DNA of 64,000 nucleotides from Chryseobacterium nakagawai (GTDB lineage Bacteria; Bacteroidota; Bacteroidia; Flavobacteriales; Weeksellaceae): positions 4,952,501 to 5,016,500 of the forward strand of contig NZ_LR134386.1 of assembly GCF_900637665.1 (NCBI RefSeq), given 5' to 3'. Under the pieces are notes generated by a model, which ran no database searches, was not told the DNA's origin, and was given only the letters and a program-made list of their open reading frames with translations. Shown one piece after another: positions 47,965 through 57,308 of this stretch. Each line of letters opens with the position of its first letter. Position 1 is the stretch's first letter. The position numbers and the translations under genes were made by a program.

Positions 47965-48687
47965 ATGAGAACATTCTTATTCCTTTTATTAGTAAGCAGC
48001 GCGAATCTCTTTTCACAGCAGCTTCTTATCCCAGAAAATATAAAGATCAATTCCCAATTGATCAAAGATGAAACATCAGAATCTGTATGGTATGCTGAAA
48101 ATGCCGGTACAAAAATAGAAATCGGAAGTATAATTACAGAAATCAAAAAGCTGAACAAAACAGATCTTCTTATCAAAACAATAGTAAAAATAAAACAAGC
48201 TCCTGATGCTCAATGGACAGATTCTACTATTGTAAAAACCTCAAATTTCACCCCGGAATATCATTCTTCTTTTAATTCCATGCGGGACATGGTTCTAAAG
48301 TCGAGTAAAGATAAAGTGACCGGATATTATCTGGATAAAAAGACACAGAAAAAAGATGATATTGATATTCCTGCAACCCAATATTTTGACAGCAGCAGTT
48401 ATGCAATGCTGATAAGATTTCTTCCATGGAAAGAACACTATTCTGCCGAAATTTCTATTTTCGACTACAACCCAAAATCCGAGAAAAAAGGAATGATGAA
48501 AGCTTATATTCTGGATACCCAAAAGTCAGAATATAAAGGAAAACCGGTCTGGGTTGTGAAAACAAATGACGATATCAGTAACAAAACCACTACCACCACC
48601 TACTATATTGATCCTGTAACAAGAAAAATTGTGAAACAGGAAATGGATATGAATGGAAGAAAAATGTTTCTGGAGATGACCTCATAA
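47965..48687 (+). CDS. Exported DUF3108-like protein
   Basis: 240 aa with a Sec signal (about 1-18, LFSQ). The mature protein is a series of beta strands ending VTRKIVKQEMDMNGRKMFLE, which recalls DUF3108/LolA-like periplasmic proteins. No catalytic residues are evident. An imperfect -7 (TAACTTTT) lies near 47923. The family assignment is tentative; it could simply be an uncharacterised exported beta protein. Confidence 0.65.
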   Translation: MRTFLFLLLVSSANLFSQQLLIPENIKINSQLIKDETSESVWYAENAGTKIEIGSIITEIKKLNKTDLLIKTIVKIKQAPDAQWTDSTIVKTSNFTPEYHSSFNSMRDMVLKSSKDKVTGYYLDKKTQKKDDIDIPATQYFDSSSYAMLIRFLPWKEHYSAEISIFDYNPKSEKKGMMKAYILDTQKSEYKGKPVWVVKTNDDISNKTTTTTYYIDPVTRKIVKQEMDMNGRKMFLEMTS

Positions 48688-48759
48688 AAAGACAGATATT
48701 AAAATATCAATAGCAGCCCTCTGTCTACAAACGATTTAACAACCTGTATTAAAAACATT

Positions 48760-48767
48760 TACCTTTG
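48760..48767 (+). promoter_or_regulatory. -7 element of the first twin peptide gene
   Basis: TACCTTTG, an exact TAnnTTTG match. It is followed 33 bp later by the conserved leader hairpin and then the peptide gene. Confidence 0.45.
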
Positions 48768-48800
48768 AATCAACAATAAAAACACAAGCTGTCAAAAAAA

Positions 48801-48824
48801 CCTGATTGACACTAAATGTTCAGG
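48801..48824 (+). promoter_or_regulatory. 5' UTR hairpin of the first twin peptide gene
   Basis: CCTGA (48801-48805) pairs with TCAGG (48820-48824), with an inner ACA/TGT pair around a CTAAA loop. The same block, with arms and much of the loop conserved, precedes the second peptide gene (49227-49250). Confidence 0.45.
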
Positions 48825-48848
48825 ATTTAAAAAACAAAGGTATTATCT

Positions 48849-48989
48849 ATGAAAAATGCAAAGTTACTAAACAGAGACACACAGAAATCCATTCTTGGAG
48901 GGTTATCTACAGCAAAACTTGTTTGTTGTGATTATGATGACCGTATGAAATGTATCCGCTGGATCGGACCGGGGCAATTTTGTCCATAA
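48849..48989 (+). CDS. RiPP/bacteriocin-like precursor peptide 1 of a twin pair
   Basis: 46 aa. The leader is 18 residues (MKNAKLLNRDTQKSILGG) and ends in Gly-Gly, the cleavage type used by C39-peptidase transporters. The core starts LSTAKLV, then CC, then CIRWIGPGQFCP. The last 12 residues are almost identical in the neighbouring peptide (CIxWIGPGQ[FY]CP), so they probably define the active or modified part. No modification or export enzyme is encoded nearby. It has its own promoter, hairpin leader and terminator. Confidence 0.78.
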   Translation: MKNAKLLNRDTQKSILGGLSTAKLVCCDYDDRMKCIRWIGPGQFCP

Positions 48990-49012
48990 ATCCTAATAAA
49001 AAAGATGATATA

Positions 49013-49043
49013 GAAGCCGGAGATTTTTCCGGCTTCTTTTTTT
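49013..49043 (+). terminator. Terminator of peptide gene 1
   Basis: GAAGCCGGA (49013-49021) / TCCGGCTTC (49028-49036) followed by TTTTTTT. Confidence 0.85.
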
Positions 49044-49189
49044 ATATTCTCCTTTCTTGTAACGATTTTATCTCAATAAGTTTTATCGTTCATTTTTTTA
49101 CCACATAAAAAAACAGGTAACAACTGATAACCAATCAATTAATTTTTAAAAAACAATTAAAATATATCACACATAATGGAAAAAAAACT

Positions 49190-49197
49190 TATCTTTG
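49190..49197 (+). promoter_or_regulatory. -7 element of the second twin peptide gene
   Basis: TATCTTTG, an exact TAnnTTTG match, 29 bp before the second copy of the leader hairpin. Confidence 0.45.
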
Positions 49198-49226
49198 ATC
49201 TATCTTTTAACACCAAATGTCAAAAT

Positions 49227-49250
49227 CCTGATTGACTTTAAACGCTCAGG
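49227..49250 (+). promoter_or_regulatory. 5' UTR hairpin of the second twin peptide gene
   Basis: CCTGA (49227-49231) / TCAGG (49246-49250). The first ten bases, CCTGATTGAC, and the closing TCAGGA/TCAGGAA are shared with the copy at 48801. Confidence 0.45.
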
Positions 49251-49277
49251 AAGTATACAAATTAAATATTATTAACT

Positions 49278-49412
49278 ATGAAAAATGCCAAATTACTAAG
49301 CAGGGATGCTCAGAAATCAATCAACGGCGGTGCGGCAGGACGCTTTTGCTGTGAGTACAATTACAAAGGACAATGTATCTTATGGATCGGCCCGGGACAA
49401 TATTGTCCATAA
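49278..49412 (+). CDS. RiPP/bacteriocin-like precursor peptide 2 of a twin pair
   Basis: 44 aa. Leader MKNAKLLSRDAQKSINGG (18 residues, Gly-Gly end), then AAGRF, CC, EYNYKGQ and CILWIGPGQYCP. Compared with peptide 1, the leader and the C-terminal 12 residues are conserved while the middle differs, so it is a diverged paralogue. There are four Cys (C24, C25, C33, C43). No dedicated transporter or modifying enzyme is seen in the window. groES begins 181 bp later. Confidence 0.78.
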   Translation: MKNAKLLSRDAQKSINGGAAGRFCCEYNYKGQCILWIGPGQYCP

Positions 49413-49446
49413 AAACAGGGTCCATAAAAATTAAACACCTAAAATA

Positions 49447-49477
49447 AAAGCCGGAATTTTCCGGCTTTCTGTTTTTT
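49447..49477 (+). terminator. Terminator of peptide gene 2
   Basis: AAAGCCGGAA (49447-49456) / TTCCGGCTTT (49459-49468), then a T-rich stretch. Its GCCGGA/TCCGGC core matches the terminator of peptide gene 1. Confidence 0.8.
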
Positions 49478-49482
49478 ATTTT

Positions 49483-49553
49483 TCTGCCAAATTTTCACAT
49501 TCCGTCATAAAAGTCTGCCATTTCAGCCGTCACCGTCTCATGGCATACATTTA
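49483..49553 (+). promoter_or_regulatory. groES upstream region with repeated TCTGCCA motifs
   Basis: TCTGCCA at 49483-49489 and 49514-49520, and an inverted partner ATGGCA at 49540-49545, giving TGCCAT-N18-ATGGCA. They lie directly upstream of TACATTTA (49546-49553), a 7-of-8 -7 match. No CIRCE element is seen. Confidence 0.35.
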
Positions 49554-49593
49554 GAGAATTACAACACAGAAATAATTAAAAAATAAATATATT

Positions 49594-49872
49594 ATGTCAG
49601 TAAACTTTAAACCATTGGCAGACAGAGTTCTGGTTGAGCCAATCGCAGCAGAAACTAAAACAGCTTCAGGTATTATCATCCCGGATACTGCAAAGGAAAA
49701 GCCGCAAGAAGGTACTGTAGTGGCAGTAGGACCTGGTAAAAAAGATGAACCTACAACGGTTCAGGTAGGTGACAAAGTTCTTTATGGAAAATATTCTGGT
49801 TCTGAATTGAAGTTAGAAGGTAAAGATTACTTAATTGTAAAGGAAGCTGACTTATTAGGGATCATCGGTTAA
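49594..49872 (+). CDS. groES: Co-chaperonin GroES
   Basis: 92 aa, standard length. [20 protein letters not shown] with the mobile loop ([20 protein letters not shown]) and the conserved C-terminal [13 protein letters not shown]. It forms the heptameric lid of the GroEL folding chamber in the cytoplasm. It precedes groEL by 92 bp, and the two form the usual operon. Confidence 0.98.
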   Translation: MSVNFKPLADRVLVEPIAAETKTASGIIIPDTAKEKPQEGTVVAVGPGKKDEPTTVQVGDKVLYGKYSGSELKLEGKDYLIVKEADLLGIIG

Positions 49873-49958
49873 TTTGTAAAAAGTAAAATGTATTCATGTA
49901 AAATGATATTTTCAGGATACATCATTCATACATTGTACAAAGTACATTAATACAATAA

Positions 49959-51590
<1,632 letters not shown>

Positions 51591-51620
51591 TAGCAAGTCG
51601 CTAAGACAAATTTAATATAT

Positions 51621-51653
51621 AAACCGTTCTGCTTTTGTGGAGCGGTTTTTTTA
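51621..51653 (+). terminator. Terminator of groES-groEL
   Basis: AACCGTTC paired with GAGCGGTT (G-T tolerated) and a T run. The same hairpin reappears at 52764 in the duplicated groEL tail. Confidence 0.75.
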
Positions 51654-51781
51654 TTCTGGTTTTCCGTAAGGAAATACTATATTTATATTTTATTTTTATT
51701 GATTAACAAATAGATAGCCCTAATAAAAGCAATATTAGCGCAAATTGTATATATAGTATTTGAACATTTAACATAAATTTT

Positions 51782-52549
51782 ATGACTAACATTACACCAG
51801 AAGATAAGTTTAAGGAAATTTTAAAGCCATTAAAAAACGGAAGCTCATTATTATGGATTGGAATTCCATTAGTTCTAATAGCTCCTTTTCTTTTTACAAG
51901 GAGTTTTGGTATCTTAGATTTTACTGAAACAGGAACTATTGGTGACACAATCGGTGGAATAACTGCACCGATAATAGGTTTAATTGGTGCTATTTTAGTA
52001 TTTCTTGCATTAAAAGCGCAAATTCAAGCTAATATACTTGTTCAAAAACAAATAGAAAGTCAAGAACAAGATAAAAAAATTGAAAATGAAAGTTTGCAGT
52101 TAAATAAATTATATGAAAACTTAAAAAGTAGCATTGATAATTTTAGTTATACAACATTAGATACTTGGGAATTTGCAAATCTAGATAATATTAAGCTAAT
52201 AGGCTCAGAAGCATTCTATAAACTTTTCCAAGACTTTTATTGTGACTCACACTTAAATGAAGATGACTTAAAAACAAATCCAAAGATTACAGAAGTTATA
52301 AGTATTTTACAGATATGTGATACTTTGTTAGATAAAATTCTAAAATCAAATGTATACGATAAAGAAACGTTATATCTTTTGACAATGCATCAATTTATAT
52401 ATAGAGTTTTTCCAAGAATAAGTTCTGATTATCCAAATAATATTGAAATTTACTACTGTGAAAGTTGTAAAAAAAATCACGGATTTCCTTCAAAAATCTC
52501 AAGCTTGTTTAAAAGTATTATCGCTAAATGTGATAATAAAACATGCTAA
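51782..52549 (+). CDS. Two-TM protein resembling putative phage abortive-infection (putAbiC) proteins
   Basis: 255 aa. Two hydrophobic helices (about 22-38 and 58-80) are joined by GILDFTETGTIGDTIGGITA, then a coiled segment (about 80-120) and a soluble C-terminal part with a CESC...C cysteine cluster near residues 225-250. The GTIGDTIGG-plus-TM arrangement resembles the putative phage abortive infection protein family, whose best-known members kill or arrest infected cells. This is an inference from layout. The gene is AT-rich and sits exactly between groEL and a second groEL tail. Confidence 0.6.
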   Translation: MTNITPEDKFKEILKPLKNGSSLLWIGIPLVLIAPFLFTRSFGILDFTETGTIGDTIGGITAPIIGLIGAILVFLALKAQIQANILVQKQIESQEQDKKIENESLQLNKLYENLKSSIDNFSYTTLDTWEFANLDNIKLIGSEAFYKLFQDFYCDSHLNEDDLKTNPKITEVISILQICDTLLDKILKSNVYDKETLYLLTMHQFIYRVFPRISSDYPNNIEIYYCESCKKNHGFPSKISSLFKSIIAKCDNKTC

Positions 52550-52618
52550 AAAAATTTCTTCCAACATTGTATTGGCAAGATACAGTTAGAGTCTGGAATT
52601 GAAAATCCTTCCACTTTT

Positions 52619-52734
52619 TTGAAAACGTAGCTTCTGTTTTCGGAATGCTTCTACAACTGAATGTGTTATCACTGAAATTAAGAGCGCTGAACCAGCTATG
52701 CCAATGGGTGGTGGAATGCCAGGAATGATGTAGT
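52619..52734 (+). pseudogene. Duplicated 3' fragment of groEL, frameshifted
   Basis: About 115 bp corresponding to the last ~38 codons of groEL (compare 51476-51590), from TTGAAAA to the stop region, including the [14 protein letters not shown] end. My hand alignment gives roughly 90% identity over the ~175 bp that also include the downstream spacer and terminator. One base is missing relative to the intact gene (near 52652), so it is out of frame and has no start. It is a remnant, and it marks the right edge of the inserted segment. Confidence 0.85.
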
Positions 52735-52763
52735 AGCAAGTCGCTAAAACAAATTTAATATAT

Positions 52764-52796
52764 AAACCGTTCTGCTTTTTGTAGGGCGGTTTTAAA
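52764..52796 (+). terminator. Duplicated groEL terminator
   Basis: AACCGTTC with the G-rich arm GGGCGGTT, homologous to the hairpin at 51621 with a few substitutions and one extra T. Confidence 0.65.
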
Positions 52797-52812
52797 ATTA
52801 TGGAAACTCATG

Positions 52813-52845
52813 AAAAAACATTCCGCAAAAGCAGAATGTTTTTTA
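52813..52845. terminator. Terminator of the SIR2-TPR gene
   Basis: AAAAAACATTC (52813-52823) / GAATGTTTTTT (52834-52844) with T runs on both strands. It overlaps the stop of the minus-strand gene. Confidence 0.7.
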
Positions 52846-55737
52846 TAAAGACTGATTATATTTCTCTAAGATTTCAAGAAAACTCTTATCCTTTTTATAT
52901 TTATTTTTAATATCTGGAAAAAATCTCTTCACATTTTGTCCTAATAATAAAATATTATCAAGAAGTTCATAAAATTTCTCATCATCACCCATTGTTCCAT
53001 AAATGGCAGCTTTAGTTCCAATATAATGATTAACCGGAATACTTGTATCACTATTTGATAATTTAATCGCTTTCTCTATCATATTTAGAGCCAGATCAAA
53101 GTTTCCTTCCAATCTATAATAATTTGCCTTAGCATTATAATACTCTGAGTTATTCTTTTGTGAAGAATTCATTTTATCAAGAAGGATTTTAGCTTCAGTT
53201 AAATTATTCATTTTCAACAATATATAAACCTTATCTATCATATATAAGGGATCTTTTTTTATACTTAAAGCTATATCAATATTATTAATTGCTTCATTAT
53301 AAATATCTAAATTTTCATATACTTGAGATCTAGTATGATATAATTCTGAATCTTTGGATTCTTTTGAGGCCTCATGTAATTTAATTGCTTTATTTATGTA
53401 TTCTAATGCTAAATTATTGTTTTCGAGCCTACGATAAATAGTGCAATACATATCATTCAGCTCAACTTTATTTTCATAATTGAATTTTGAACAATTTTCC
53501 AATTCTTCTAATGCATTTTGATATTCTTCTTTATAATATAATATCCATGCTCTTAAATAATAAACATTAGGGTTTTTCAGATCAATTCTAAGGCATTCAT
53601 CAGAAATTTTAATCGCCTCTTCATAATCCTCTCTGCCAATATATATTTTTATCAAATTAATTAAGTTATCAATATTTTCAGGATAAATATCTCTAATTCT
53701 AAATGCAACATTATCAGCATTTTCCGTTTCTTTATTGTTAAGGTAGCAGATTTCTAAATTACTTAGAATCATGAGATCTTCAGGTTCAAAATCAAGATAA
53801 TTATTAAAATTTATAATTGCTTGTCCCCATTGTTTATCTTTAAAAAAATGAATCCCTAAAGCACGATATTTCTCCTTCTCATTTAAAATATAATCTTTTA
53901 AAGGTGTAGTAGTAAGTTTAATTTGAGTATCTAAAAGTTTTTTATGTTGAATTGCAGGAAATTCTCTAATAAAGCTTACAAACTCCTGCATAATGCCTGC
54001 ATATGGATAAAAACTTCCATTTACTATCGAATGATTAAGAACAAAATCCTTTTCTGTTTCGTCTAATTCTTTTTTTTCTTTAGACCTGTTTATTTTCGTA
54101 TTACAATAAATGTATTTTAAACAATCTGGAAATGGTGCTTTTTCTAATAGATTAATAAATTCATCAATATTCTCACCCGCATAATTCTCATATATACTAT
54201 CAAATAATGGATTTTCATCTTTAAAAAACGGAAGAAAATAATTAGAAGGTTTTTGAAAATATTCTTTATCAAAGACTTTTTCAGAAAATGTAAATATTTC
54301 AATACCGAAAATTAACAAATATTCTAAAATTTTTTGGCAGCCTTCTTGGACCTTGCTATTCAGAGTTAACGATTTAACTTTAGTTCTAATAACAGGATAT
54401 TTCACCCATTTGTAGCCTAAATGATTAAGTACAATAACTAGATACGTTAAAGCTTTTTGCCAAACCTTTTCTTCACTATCATTTATAAAATCTATCAATA
54501 AAGATATTTTAGTACTATCCGCTTTATCGAAAATAATCAAACTACATGCTATAGCACTGACTAATTGACTTCTTTCATACCATTGATATTCCTTTATATC
54601 ATTTCGTATTCTATTAATTTCAATTATAGTTTCATTTGCCAAATTTTCATTCCCATAAATTGATTCAAATAAAACCTCTATATGTGTATTTTTATATCCA
54701 TCTATCTTTATTAGATCATCTAGATCTTTATATAAAAGCTGATAAACTTTTGATTTTAGATCATGTAGTTCAGATGCTAAAATTTTATTTCCTGGCGCCT
54801 TTTTAAGCTCTGTTGTTTTATTCTTAATTGTTAACAGAAGATTACTACTATCTTCCTCTAATATACTATCTTCAAGATAATTTTCTTTTTTATTTTCTAT
54901 AATCTCACTTTTTATTTTAATAAGCTCATTTAAATACGTTTCTAGTGAATCTTTCCAATCATCAATTTTTATTTGTTTAACATCAAATTGTGAAAAATCA
55001 TTGCTAACACTAGTTGAAAAAATAAAATGATTTCCTATAGGATAGTTATTATATAAACGTTTTATTTTACTAAATAATTCATTTACAAATGGATCTGAAA
55101 GACTAAATCCTAAAAAAAGAAAAGTTTTATTTTTAAAAAAATCACCTAAGGCATCTTGATTAGCATTATTATCAGAATAGATTAATTTGTAATCACTATC
55201 AAATAGAATTATAGTTTCTGGATTCTTAAAGTCTCCATGAATTTTATATAAAAATTTAGAATCATCTTTTTGGGCTTTTAAAGTCATAAATGAATTTTCA
55301 TTCCCAAAAATATCAATATCACGATCCTCAGGTTTATTATGTTCTAGAATATGATCATAATTAGTTGTAATAATTTTTGTTGATAGTTTCCAAAGTAGTT
55401 TATGAATATTAGAATTTAAAGAATTATTAGTATTAAATTCATTGAAAATTTTGTGGGTATATACTTTAGCTTTAACCTTATATTCATTACCGTTGTTAGA
55501 ATCATTTTCAAGTTTATTTAAAATATCCAATGGACTTCTTGTACCATTACTCAAATAACTTTTTAGATTATTGAAATTTAAATCGGAAGTCTCTGAAAAA
55601 TCTGAATTTAAATCATCCAAAATTCCAGAAACCAAACTTTTCCATGAAGGGTGGTTCAAAGATATCGAAGCTCCTGCACCTATAAATAGAACAAGCTTAT
55701 TATCTCTAATAGCTTTCTTTAAATTTTCATCAATCAT
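52843..55737 (-). CDS. SIR2-domain protein with C-terminal TPR array, candidate anti-phage NADase
   Basis: 964 aa. Residues 1-~270 form a SIR2-like Rossmann domain: GAGAS at 20-24, TTNYD at 124-128 with N126, catalytic His in KIHGD (H167) and LGFSLSDPF near 210. The middle (~280-620) is helical with no match I can name. Residues ~620-950 hold about eight TPR-like repeats (for example YEEAIKISDECLRIDLKNP). SIR2-plus-large-helical proteins such as DSR1/DSR2 and ThsA deplete NAD+ during phage infection; that role is inferred here. Strongly AT-rich (12 G/C in 53221-53280 versus 24 in 41461-41520), suggesting transfer. A -7 box (TATTTTTG) lies at 55770-55763. Confidence 0.82.
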   Translation of the reverse strand: MIDENLKKAIRDNKLVLFIGAGASISLNHPSWKSLVSGILDDLNSDFSETSDLNFNNLKSYLSNGTRSPLDILNKLENDSNNGNEYKVKAKVYTHKIFNEFNTNNSLNSNIHKLLWKLSTKIITTNYDHILEHNKPEDRDIDIFGNENSFMTLKAQKDDSKFLYKIHGDFKNPETIILFDSDYKLIYSDNNANQDALGDFFKNKTFLFLGFSLSDPFVNELFSKIKRLYNNYPIGNHFIFSTSVSNDFSQFDVKQIKIDDWKDSLETYLNELIKIKSEIIENKKENYLEDSILEEDSSNLLLTIKNKTTELKKAPGNKILASELHDLKSKVYQLLYKDLDDLIKIDGYKNTHIEVLFESIYGNENLANETIIEINRIRNDIKEYQWYERSQLVSAIACSLIIFDKADSTKISLLIDFINDSEEKVWQKALTYLVIVLNHLGYKWVKYPVIRTKVKSLTLNSKVQEGCQKILEYLLIFGIEIFTFSEKVFDKEYFQKPSNYFLPFFKDENPLFDSIYENYAGENIDEFINLLEKAPFPDCLKYIYCNTKINRSKEKKELDETEKDFVLNHSIVNGSFYPYAGIMQEFVSFIREFPAIQHKKLLDTQIKLTTTPLKDYILNEKEKYRALGIHFFKDKQWGQAIINFNNYLDFEPEDLMILSNLEICYLNNKETENADNVAFRIRDIYPENIDNLINLIKIYIGREDYEEAIKISDECLRIDLKNPNVYYLRAWILYYKEEYQNALEELENCSKFNYENKVELNDMYCTIYRRLENNNLALEYINKAIKLHEASKESKDSELYHTRSQVYENLDIYNEAINNIDIALSIKKDPLYMIDKVYILLKMNNLTEAKILLDKMNSSQKNNSEYYNAKANYYRLEGNFDLALNMIEKAIKLSNSDTSIPVNHYIGTKAAIYGTMGDDEKFYELLDNILLLGQNVKRFFPDIKNKYKKDKSFLEILEKYNQSL

Positions 55738-55891
55738 TAGTTATAAATTATTCACATTTTGACAAAAATAATGATTTTAATAATAAATCATTATTAAACA
55801 AATTAATATTTAGATTTTCAAAGCAGAATAAAAGTATTCTACTGAATTTGGAAAAAACAATATTTTCTAGAAAATATAAATTTCCGCTACG

Positions 55892-55909
55892 CAAAGTCTT
55901 CTGACTTTG
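55892..55909. repeat. Short palindrome, REP-like copy 1
   Basis: CAAAGTC (55892-55898) TTCT GACTTTG (55903-55909), preceded by GCTACG. It lies between the SIR2 and XRE genes. The same arms occur at 60272-60289, and a half copy lies at 57433. Confidence 0.6.
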
Positions 55910-55932
55910 AGACAATAAAAAAACAGCTCTCG

Positions 55933-56220
55933 CTAGGATTTTTTCTTTATTTCTATTTCTTTTACAAATTCATATTTCTCTTCCAAAATTGGCTGTTCTG
56001 GCCAGAAATCCTTTGGAGAGCATCCCAAAGCTTTTGATATTAAGTTTAAGCTTTTAATATTATATTTCGCTGTTTTGGAATGGGCTTCAATATCTGAAAT
56101 ATAACTTGTACTCTTACCAATAGCTAAAGAAAGTGAGGTTTGACTAATACCTCTCTGTTCTCTTATTTCTTTCACTCTTGAAATGATATATCGTTCTATT
56201 TCGTCTAAAGAATCATGCAT
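55933..56220 (-). CDS. XRE-family helix-turn-helix regulator
   Basis: 95 aa from the ATG at 56220; an in-frame TTG at 56244 would add eight residues. Residues about 12-70 form a Cro/CI HTH (VKEIREQRGISQTSLSLAIG, KSTSYISDIEAH), followed by CSPKDFWPEQ, a common ending of this subgroup. It is upstream of the SIR2-TPR gene on the same strand (195 bp gap) and could regulate it. The palindrome at 55892 lies between them. Confidence 0.82.
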   Translation of the reverse strand: MHDSLDEIERYIISRVKEIREQRGISQTSLSLAIGKSTSYISDIEAHSKTAKYNIKSLNLISKALGCSPKDFWPEQPILEEKYEFVKEIEIKKKS

Positions 56221-56729
56221 AATGACAAAGTGAGCCAAAAACAAAATAAAAAACTAAGGACTATAGTCCTGTATATTAAAAATATTATTATATTTGGAAA
56301 AGATTACTCATTAGAGTAATTTTGCGATACTTCAAAGAAATATAGAAGCTATTGCTTAGAATCTTGTAATAGAAAACTGGTAATTTTTAACACACGAGAC
56401 GATAAGTAAAAGGCTCACGACCTAGGCGTGGGCTCTCTTATCCTGTGTGTGGGTATACCAGTACCTCTATTACGGATATTGTAGAGTCTCATGCCGTTTT
56501 TATTTTCATGCTGTTCTGCTTTTCTACAATTATCTTTTTCTAAGCCTGCTTTACCACATACAGTATCATGATACGGTACAATGGGGTGTACAATCCATTG
56601 CGGCTTTCGGGCTTTTAGAAAAACACAAATTCTATCCTATTCATTCGGCTTGTATAGACAGGAAGTTCAGACATTGCACGGCTTACTTCTTTACTGCCCG
56701 CAGAATCGTACAACAAAAAATACACACTC
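56221..56729. other. 509-bp region with a structured leader and no supported gene
   Basis: It holds the three-tier hairpin at 56390-56450 and a G/C-richer 280-bp stretch leading to the 174-aa gene. Two open frames (56447-56827 in one frame; a 26-codon ORF from about 56491) lack features that would support them as genes; the short one could be a leader peptide. Confidence 0.5.
56390..56450 (+). ncRNA. Long imperfect hairpin, candidate structured leader RNA
   Basis: Outer stem ACACAC (56390-56395) / GTGTGT (56445-56450), middle stem GATAAG (56401-56406) / CTTATC (56437-56442), inner stem GGCTCACG (56412-56419) / CGTGGGCT (56427-56434), and a loop containing CCTAGG. It is upstream of the 174-aa gene. 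It could be a regulatory leader, a small RNA or a DNA site for a mobile element. Confidence 0.4.
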
Positions 56730-57254
56730 ATGAAAAAAAACAGAACAAACTTTCAATCCCAGCTTGGGAAAGGCTGGAAGAATCATTACGAGTTACAGCA
56801 GATGGAAACATTTTTTCAGCTCAATGACTTGGTAGCCACCAAAGAACTTTTAAACACCATTATGAGCTATGCCCTTAAAAGAAATAGCTGGATAAAGGAA
56901 GAACCTTCTGTCATTTATCATTTTCACCAGGCAATGCGGTCATTCATCCGTGCAGGTTACTTCATCATGCTGAAAGAAAAGAAATATACAATCAATACTC
57001 AGTTGGAAGAGGTCTCGCCATTGGTTCTTGGTCTGCTTTCGGAGAAAGAATACCAAAATCCTCTGCTGGTCTTTAAAAAAGCATTTAAAGAATACAGCGT
57101 TAAGGAATTTGATTATTTTATTTCAGGCATGGTCTATTTCTCAATGGGAATCTATGACAAGCTACCGGAAAGGAATATGGTAAACCCGTACATTCATCTG
57201 ATTAAAATGCTGGATGCAGCATATCTTATTATTGAAAGGAGAAGGAAAGAATAA
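56730..57254 (+). CDS. Uncharacterised 174-aa helical protein
   Basis: 174 aa, soluble and rich in alpha-helix, with no signal or TM segment. It begins KKNRTNFQSQLGKGWKNHYE and includes EEVSPLVLGLLSEKEYQNPL and VKEFDYFISGMVYFSMGIYD. I recognise no family. Context (a structured leader, an adjacent defence locus and half-palindromes) suggests an accessory or mobile-element cargo gene. The ATG at 56730 fits an A-rich upstream region. Confidence 0.65.
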   Translation: MKKNRTNFQSQLGKGWKNHYELQQMETFFQLNDLVATKELLNTIMSYALKRNSWIKEEPSVIYHFHQAMRSFIRAGYFIMLKEKKYTINTQLEEVSPLVLGLLSEKEYQNPLLVFKKAFKEYSVKEFDYFISGMVYFSMGIYDKLPERNMVNPYIHLIKMLDAAYLIIERRRKE

Positions 57255-57308
57255 AGATAGTCTTGCTCCGCCATACACAATCTCCCGGCTTTGCACTAAT
57301 AAACTAAG

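Noticed and set aside
56447..56827. 126-codon ORF ahead of the 174-aa gene
   Set aside because: It overlaps the start of the better-supported gene in another frame, starts with GTG inside the hairpin, and its composition is not protein-like.
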